A stretch of 64,000 bases of DNA, from NCBI RefSeq assembly GCF_015234275.1, contig NZ_JADGII010000001.1; one strand, 5' to 3'. The notes beneath the pieces were generated by a model that searched no databases, was not told the origin of the DNA, and worked only from the letters and a program-made list of their open reading frames with translations. The DNA comes from Prosthecochloris ethylica. GTDB lineage: Bacteria; Bacteroidota; Chlorobiia; Chlorobiales; Chlorobiaceae. The position numbers and the translations under genes were made by a program. Below are positions 60,399 to 64,000 of the stretch, piece by piece (the first letter of the stretch is position 1; each line of letters starts with the position of its first letter).

Positions 60399-62156
60399 AT
60401 GGAGTACATGAACCACCAGGAAATCACCACACTCTGGAGCAGGCTGATTGTCGAAGAACTGGTACGCAACGGCATCACCATGTTCTGCATCTCTCCCGGT
60501 TCCCGTTCAACCCCGCTGACCGTGGCTGCCGCACGACACCCGAAAACGGTCTGCCGGATGTTCCCTGACGAACGGGCAGCAGGCTTTTTCGCTCTCGGTT
60601 ACGCACGGGCTGCGCGTACCCCCGCGGTTCTCATCTGCACCTCGGGTACTGCGGCCGCAAACTACTACCCGGCCATTGTCGAAGCCTCGATGGACCATCA
60701 GCCCCTGCTGGTGCTGACAGCGGACCGCCCTGCGGAACTCCGTGAAACCGGGGCCAACCAGACAATCCGCCAGCAGGGCATGTATGCCGGCTATACCCGC
60801 TGGCAGTTCCAGCTTCCCGAACCGTCAGAAACATTCCCGGCGGCAGCACTGCTCTCGGCCATCGACCATGCGGCTGCATCCTGCAGGGGCTTCTCTCCCG
60901 GCCCTGTCCACCTCAACGTACCGTTACGTGAACCGCTCAACCCGGCAGCGGTGGATGATGACCAGGAATGGACGCTGCCCCTCGACAACTGGAAAACATA
61001 CGGCGCGCCCTGGAGCAGCACCACACACCTGCCGCCCGAGCCTGAAAATTCGGCCCTGAAGCGTGTCGCGGACATCCTGTCGGCAGCACGCCGTCCGCTG
61101 GTCATTGCCGGCCGGCTGGACGACATTCGCGATGCGCAGGCTGTGCTCGATATGACCACCAGGCTCAACCTGCCACTCTACGCCGATATCTCTTCGCAGT
61201 TACGGTTCCACCGGTCGGTCCTCCCGCTGCAGCTGGCCTGGGTATCGGACCGGTTTCTGGAACAGAACCGGGCTGATGCCGTCCTGCACATCGGGGGGCC
61301 GCTCGTGAGCAAAAAACCTGCAGAGGTACTGAAAGCCTGGCGACCCGACCACCTGATCGTGATCAGGAACCACCCCGACCGCTACGGGCCCGACCACAAC
61401 ATCACGCTGAGTATCGAATCCGCCCCCGCAGCGTTTGCCCGTGAGCTCGAGAGGAACATGGCCCCCCGAAGCAGAGAACAAGCTGAGATACCGCAATGGG
61501 CAGCCAGGGCAGAAGCAGACGTCGACCGGCTCTGCAGCAACGACCTTCCGGTAACGGAAATCTCGGCCGCCCGCCAGCTTTCGTCGATCATGGACCCATC
61601 CCATGCGCTGTTTCTTGCCAACAGCATGCCGGTGAGGGATATGGACATGTATGGCGCCCGTCACCAGCCTCGCATTCTCCCTGTCGCCATGAACCGCGGA
61701 GCGAGCGGCATCGACGGGCTGATTGCGACAGCGGCAGGATTTGCAGAAGCCAACGGCTCCCCGGGCACACTGCTGATCGGAGACATCTCGTTCCTGCACG
61801 ACCTGAACTCCCTCAACCTGCTTTCGGCATCTGAACAGCCGCTCCTGGTCGTCGTCATCAACAACAACGGCGGGGGAATTTTTTCATTCCTGCCCATCGC
61901 TTCGGAAAAGGACGTGTTCGAAGAGCATTTCGCGACCCCGCAGCAGTTCAGCATTGCCTCGGCAGCGAAGACGTTCGGACTCGACTACGCCACGGCCGAC
62001 ACCAATTCCGGGTTCTGCAGCACCTACCGCTCGATGAGCCACAGCGGGCGACCGGGCATTGTTGAAATCAGAACCGACCGACATGCGAACCTTCGGCTTC
62101 ACCGGGAGCTGAACACCCGCCTGGCGGCAGTGATCGGGCCCGATCATGCGGATTGA
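60399..62156 (+). CDS. menD: 2-succinyl-5-enolpyruvyl-6-hydroxy-3-cyclohexene-1-carboxylate synthase
   Basis: MenD (585 aa), a thiamine diphosphate enzyme that adds a succinic semialdehyde unit from 2-oxoglutarate to isochorismate. N-terminal ISPGSRSTPLTVAAARH and the ThDP-activating Glu in DERAAGFFALGYARA are typical; the C-terminal ThDP/Mg site is GDISFLHDLNSLNLL with NNNGGGIFSFLP. Starts at ATG 60399, 17 bp after menF, and its end overlaps menH by 11 bp. Confidence 0.97.
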   Translation: MEYMNHQEITTLWSRLIVEELVRNGITMFCISPGSRSTPLTVAAARHPKTVCRMFPDERAAGFFALGYARAARTPAVLICTSGTAAANYYPAIVEASMDHQPLLVLTADRPAELRETGANQTIRQQGMYAGYTRWQFQLPEPSETFPAAALLSAIDHAAASCRGFSPGPVHLNVPLREPLNPAAVDDDQEWTLPLDNWKTYGAPWSSTTHLPPEPENSALKRVADILSAARRPLVIAGRLDDIRDAQAVLDMTTRLNLPLYADISSQLRFHRSVLPLQLAWVSDRFLEQNRADAVLHIGGPLVSKKPAEVLKAWRPDHLIVIRNHPDRYGPDHNITLSIESAPAAFARELERNMAPRSREQAEIPQWAARAEADVDRLCSNDLPVTEISAARQLSSIMDPSHALFLANSMPVRDMDMYGARHQPRILPVAMNRGASGIDGLIATAAGFAEANGSPGTLLIGDISFLHDLNSLNLLSASEQPLLVVVINNNGGGIFSFLPIASEKDVFEEHFATPQQFSIASAAKTFGLDYATADTNSGFCSTYRSMSHSGRPGIVEIRTDRHANLRLHRELNTRLAAVIGPDHAD

Positions 62157-62964
62157 CAGAGGCCGGACAGCATTCAATATCGAAACCACCGGGCCGCAGA
62201 ACGCCCCGGGCATCGTATTCCTTCACGGCTTTCTCGGCTCTGCCGACGACTGGCTGCCTGTAGCAGAAGAGCTGTCAGACAGCTACCGGTGCTTTCTGGT
62301 CGATCTGCCCGGGCATGGCCGCACCACGGCAGGATCAGACGATGAATTCCGGTTCGGAACGGTTGTCCGTAACCTTTCCGACCTTATCGGCCATCTGCCG
62401 GCATCACGATTGCACCTTGCAGGGTATTCCATGGGAGGCCGGATTGCGCTGGCTCTCCTGCTTTCCACCCCCCACCTGTTCAGAAGCGCGGTGATCATTT
62501 CTGCATCGCCGGGACTGCGGGATGAAACAAGCCGCTGTGAGCGCCGGAAACATGACGACCGTCTTGCCGGACGCCTCGAGGAAAATTTCGAAGAGTTCCT
62601 GGAATTCTGGTACAACCTCCCGCTTTTCGCGCCCCTCAAAGCAAGCGCGTCGTTCGATGCGGTTCTGGATGCCCGGCGAAGGAACTCGCCGCATCTGCTT
62701 GCCATGGCCCTGCAGGGTATGAGTACCGGACGCCAGCCGTCCTGCTGGGAACAACTGCCGCAGAACCGCCTTCCAGTCCGCTTTCTGGCAGGACAAAAAG
62801 ACACAAAATACGTTGAGATTGGCCGTCAAATGGTTAATTTATGTCCTGGTTCCAGTCTGGACATCCTTCCGGGCTGCGGTCATACACCACAGCTCGAACA
62901 CCGGCGCCTGTTCACAGAGCGCCTTCTGAATTTTTTCAACATGATAGACCATCACGACCTATGA
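62146..62964 (+). CDS. menH: 2-succinyl-6-hydroxy-2,4-cyclohexadiene-1-carboxylate synthase (MenH-type alpha/beta hydrolase)
   Basis: Alpha/beta hydrolase (272 aa) that eliminates pyruvate from the MenD product. Oxyanion region FLHGFLGSADDW, nucleophile Ser in GYSMGGRIAL, and the catalytic His in GCGHTPQLEH are visible; DLPGHGRT is the family strand-loop. Overlaps menD by 11 bp and menB by 4 bp (ATGA), which supports translational coupling and the pathway assignment. Confidence 0.94.
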   Translation: MRIDRGRTAFNIETTGPQNAPGIVFLHGFLGSADDWLPVAEELSDSYRCFLVDLPGHGRTTAGSDDEFRFGTVVRNLSDLIGHLPASRLHLAGYSMGGRIALALLLSTPHLFRSAVIISASPGLRDETSRCERRKHDDRLAGRLEENFEEFLEFWYNLPLFAPLKASASFDAVLDARRRNSPHLLAMALQGMSTGRQPSCWEQLPQNRLPVRFLAGQKDTKYVEIGRQMVNLCPGSSLDILPGCGHTPQLEHRRLFTERLLNFFNMIDHHDL

Positions 62965-63785
62965 GCACCATCGAGTGGAAAGAGGCCGGTGAGTTCACCG
63001 ATATTTATTACCATAAAGCTGACGAAGGTATCGCGAAAATCACGATCAACCGCCCTGAGCGCCGCAATGCATTCCGGCCGCAGACGGTCGTGGAAATGAT
63101 CAGGGCCCTCGAAGATGCCCGCAATGACGAAACAATCGGCGTCATCATTCTCACGGGAGAAGGGCCGCTGGCATTCTGTTCCGGCGGTGACCAGAAAATA
63201 AGGGGGGATGCCGGATATGCGGATGAAAAAGGAGTGAACAGGCTCAACGTCCTTGATTTCCAGCGGGATATCCGTACGTGCCCGAAACCGGTCATCGCCA
63301 TGGTCGCCGGCTACGCCATCGGGGGCGGTCATGTGCTGCACATGATCTGTGACCTCACCATCGCTGCCGATAACGCGATATTCGGCCAGACAGGTCCGAA
63401 AGTGGGTTCGTTCGACGGCGGCTGGGGTGCAAGCTACATGGCACGGATTGTCGGGCAGAAAAAAGCACGTGAAATCTGGTATCTCTGCCGCCAGTACAAC
63501 GCACAGGAAGCTCTTGACATGGGACTCGTCAATACGGTGGTCCCGCTCGACCGCCTCGAGGAAGAAACCGTGCAGTGGTGCCGTGAGATCCTGCAGCACT
63601 CTCCGCTCGCCCTCCGCTGCCTCAAGTCCGCGATGAACGCCGACTGTGATGGCCAGGCAGGGCTTCAGGAACTTGCCGGCAACGCCACCCTGCTGTACTA
63701 CATGAGCGAAGAGGCCCAGGAAGGCAAAAACGCTTTCGTGGAAAAACGCAAACCTGATTTCGGAAAATTCCCCAAGCGCCCTTGA
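62961..63785 (+). CDS. menB: 1,4-dihydroxy-2-naphthoyl-CoA synthase
   Basis: MenB (274 aa), a crotonase-fold enzyme that closes the naphthoquinone ring of o-succinylbenzoyl-CoA. Motifs: INRPERRNAFRPQTV, GPLAFCSGGDQKIRG (substrate loop), GYAIGGGHVLHMICDLTIAA (oxyanion hole) and FGQTGPKVGSFDGGWGA. The Gly in QTGPKVG marks the bicarbonate-dependent type I enzyme. C-terminal EGKNAFVEKRKPDFGKFPK is standard. The open frame extends 40 codons upstream into menH, but ATG 62961 is the real start. Confidence 0.97.
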   Translation: MSTIEWKEAGEFTDIYYHKADEGIAKITINRPERRNAFRPQTVVEMIRALEDARNDETIGVIILTGEGPLAFCSGGDQKIRGDAGYADEKGVNRLNVLDFQRDIRTCPKPVIAMVAGYAIGGGHVLHMICDLTIAADNAIFGQTGPKVGSFDGGWGASYMARIVGQKKAREIWYLCRQYNAQEALDMGLVNTVVPLDRLEEETVQWCREILQHSPLALRCLKSAMNADCDGQAGLQELAGNATLLYYMSEEAQEGKNAFVEKRKPDFGKFPKRP

Positions 63786-64000
63786 AACCTCTCTCCGTTT
63801 CGATCTACCGCTACTCCCTGCCGTTTATCCGGCCGGTCCCGGTCGGCAGCAGGAGTATCGCGACACGAGAAGGGCTTGTGCTCTGCCTGCAGCACGGCCC
63901 TTTCAGGGGATACGGTGAAACAGCGCCACTGCCCGGGCTGCATGAGGAATGCCTCGACGACGCGTTCGGCGAACTCGAGGCCGTTCTTCGTCATGCCGAC
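63782..64000 (+). CDS. menC: o-Succinylbenzoate synthase, partial (cut by the window end)
   Basis: Opens at TTG 63782, overlapping the menB stop by 4 bp (TTGA), and stays open to the window end (73 codons seen). The translation MKPLSVSIYRYSLPFIRPV, then GYGETAPLPGLHEECL, matches the N-terminal capping domain of MenC-type enolase-superfamily enzymes (the GxGExAPLPG motif). The catalytic Lys and metal-binding acids lie beyond the window. Position directly after menB supports the call. Confidence 0.88.
   Translation, partial: MKPLSVSIYRYSLPFIRPVPVGSRSIATREGLVLCLQHGPFRGYGETAPLPGLHEECLDDAFGELEAVLRHAD

Overview
The window is chromosomal DNA from a green sulfur bacterium (Chlorobiota, family Chlorobiaceae). 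I judge a Prosthecochloris/Chlorobium-like organism most likely, but the genus is inference. Evidence: bchY, a chlorophyllide reductase subunit made only by bacteriochlorophyll producers; a men cluster (menF-D-H-B-C) of the kind that supplies menaquinone/chlorobiumquinone; bshC (bacillithiol-type thiols are known from Chlorobi); a short group-1 sigma factor and an alternative GlmU of the Bacteroidetes/Chlorobi type; and many TTG/GTG starts. Almost all of the window is dense, vertically inherited-looking core genome. No transposase, integrase, CRISPR array or prophage was recognised.

Layout. 1-5.7 kb: a modular intergenic repeat, rel (ppGpp synthetase/hydrolase), uvrB, then a threefold tandem array of a ~303-bp modular repeat. 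5.8-11.8 kb: M16 peptidase, SPFH/prohibitin protein, LptF/G-type permease, SAM hydroxide adenosyltransferase. 11.7-18.9 kb (minus strand): clpP, valS, primary sigma factor, trkH, trkA in one direction. 19-26.3 kb: thyX, accD, a patatin-Omp85 fusion, another copy of the modular repeat, surE, bshC. 26.3-36 kb (minus strand): a long run from a low-molecular-weight phosphatase through lipid kinase, alternative GlmU, trpG/pabA, LOG-family protein, MoeB/ThiF-like protein and a COG2522-type regulator into the cytochrome c maturation genes ccsB-ccsA-dsbD.

36.2-41.4 kb: the most unusual part, four paralogous ~410-aa regulators in tandem. Each has an N-terminal alpha/beta domain that I read as STAS-like, a conserved linker, a long coiled coil and a LuxR/FixJ-like C-terminal HTH. 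They form two tight gene pairs (1+2 and 3+4), and member 1 resembles member 3 while member 2 shares features with member 4, so a two-gene operon probably duplicated as a unit. 41.4-55.4 kb: aldehyde dehydrogenase, rsgA, recG, rpmE-frr, a double HU-like gene with bchY, xseA, the gatC-yggU-dtd-kdsB operon, citrate synthase, a sodium/amino acid symporter and tRNA-Asp. 55.4-64 kb: a muramidase, a NYN-OST-HTH protein, a DUF1848 protein, a TPR lipoprotein and the menFDHB operon, running into a truncated menC at the window edge.

A second theme is the intergenic DNA. Three loci carry the same mosaic: two hairpin-forming 8+3+8 palindromes joined by blocks of degenerate 7-bp tandem repeats of several different families. 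Smaller heptad or octad relics sit upstream of thyX, the SPFH gene and lptF. This resembles the heptanucleotide STRR repeats of cyanobacteria in style, but I cannot say from sequence alone how it spreads or what it does.
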